Shown here piece by piece: positions 6,089 through 6,168 of a DNA stretch of 6,168 bases (position 1 is the stretch's first letter; each line of letters begins with the position of its first letter). Made by a program: the position numbers and the translations under genes. The stretch is from Candidatus Poribacteria bacterium. Its GTDB lineage: Bacteria > Poribacteria > WGA-4E > PCPOR2b. The stretch spans positions 1 through 6,168 of the forward strand of contig JAPUIP010000884.1 of assembly GCA_027296925.1 (NCBI GenBank), written 5' to 3'. Under the pieces are notes generated by a model. It was not told where the DNA came from. It saw only the letters and a list, made by a program, of their open reading frames with translations, and ran no database searches.

Positions 6089-6158
6089 TGTAGGTCGGGG
6101 TTCCAATCTCGACAGACCACCGATGACGCCTTTTGTCGATGTGGAAAATCGACCTACA
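6089..6158. repeat. 70-bp non-coding element with terminal inverted repeats (REP- or MITE-like)
   Basis: TGTAGGTCG (6089-6097) and its perfect reverse complement CGACCTACA (6150-6158) bound the element. Each end also folds locally: GTCGGG (6094-6099) with CTCGAC (6108-6113), one G:T pair, 8-nt loop; and GTCGAT (6135-6140) with ATCGAC (6148-6153), perfect, 7-nt loop. The middle is about 20 bp of unstructured sequence. It begins 18 bp after the ThDP gene stop. No T run follows, so a plain intrinsic terminator is unlikely, though the structured RNA could protect the 3' end. Only one copy is in the window, so dispersal is inferred from its form. Confidence 0.6.
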
Positions 6159-6168
6159 AATTTCTCAA

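Overview
The window has two parts that are read in opposite directions from one short intergenic region (about 1135-1315). The left part (1-1213, minus strand) is housekeeping translation machinery: a tRNA-Leu(UAA), an initiator tRNA-fMet(CAU), a third tRNA with a CAU anticodon, two intrinsic terminators, and the 5' portion of tilS (tRNA-Ile lysidine synthase), which runs off the left edge. The tRNA unit has a textbook sigma70-type promoter (TTGACA-17-TATAAT) with a GC-rich discriminator.

The right part (1245-6070, plus strand) is a four-gene metabolic cluster in one orientation: a phytanoyl-CoA dioxygenase (PhyH)-family Fe(II)/2-oxoglutarate oxygenase, an uncharacterised protein that looks like a divergent Gfo/Idh/MocA-type protein, a classical short-chain dehydrogenase/reductase (SDR), and a three-domain thiamine diphosphate (ThDP) enzyme close to benzoylformate decarboxylase. 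Gaps are 61, 70 and 169 bp. A recognisable promoter lies only in front of the first gene, and every gene has a purine-rich ribosome binding site. The enzyme classes suggest hydroxylation of an organic acid or CoA ester, ThDP-dependent carbon-carbon cleavage or decarboxylation to an aldehyde, and NAD(P)-linked redox. This order of chemistry parallels alpha-oxidation of phytanic acid (PhyH, then a ThDP 2-hydroxyacyl-CoA lyase, then a dehydrogenase). That parallel is an inference; the substrate cannot be read from sequence.

The right end (6089-6158) carries a 70-bp element with 9-bp perfect terminal inverted repeats and a small hairpin at each end. It resembles a dispersed non-coding repeat (REP- or MITE-like).

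The organism is a bacterium (initiator tRNA with C1:A72 mismatch, sigma70 promoters, Shine-Dalgarno sites, TilS) with a moderately GC-rich genome. PhyH plus a Gfo/Idh-like gene and a GTAGGTCG-type intergenic repeat fits an uncultured environmental lineage such as Candidatus Poribacteria or a relative, but this is a low-confidence impression from gene style and not a phylogenetic result.
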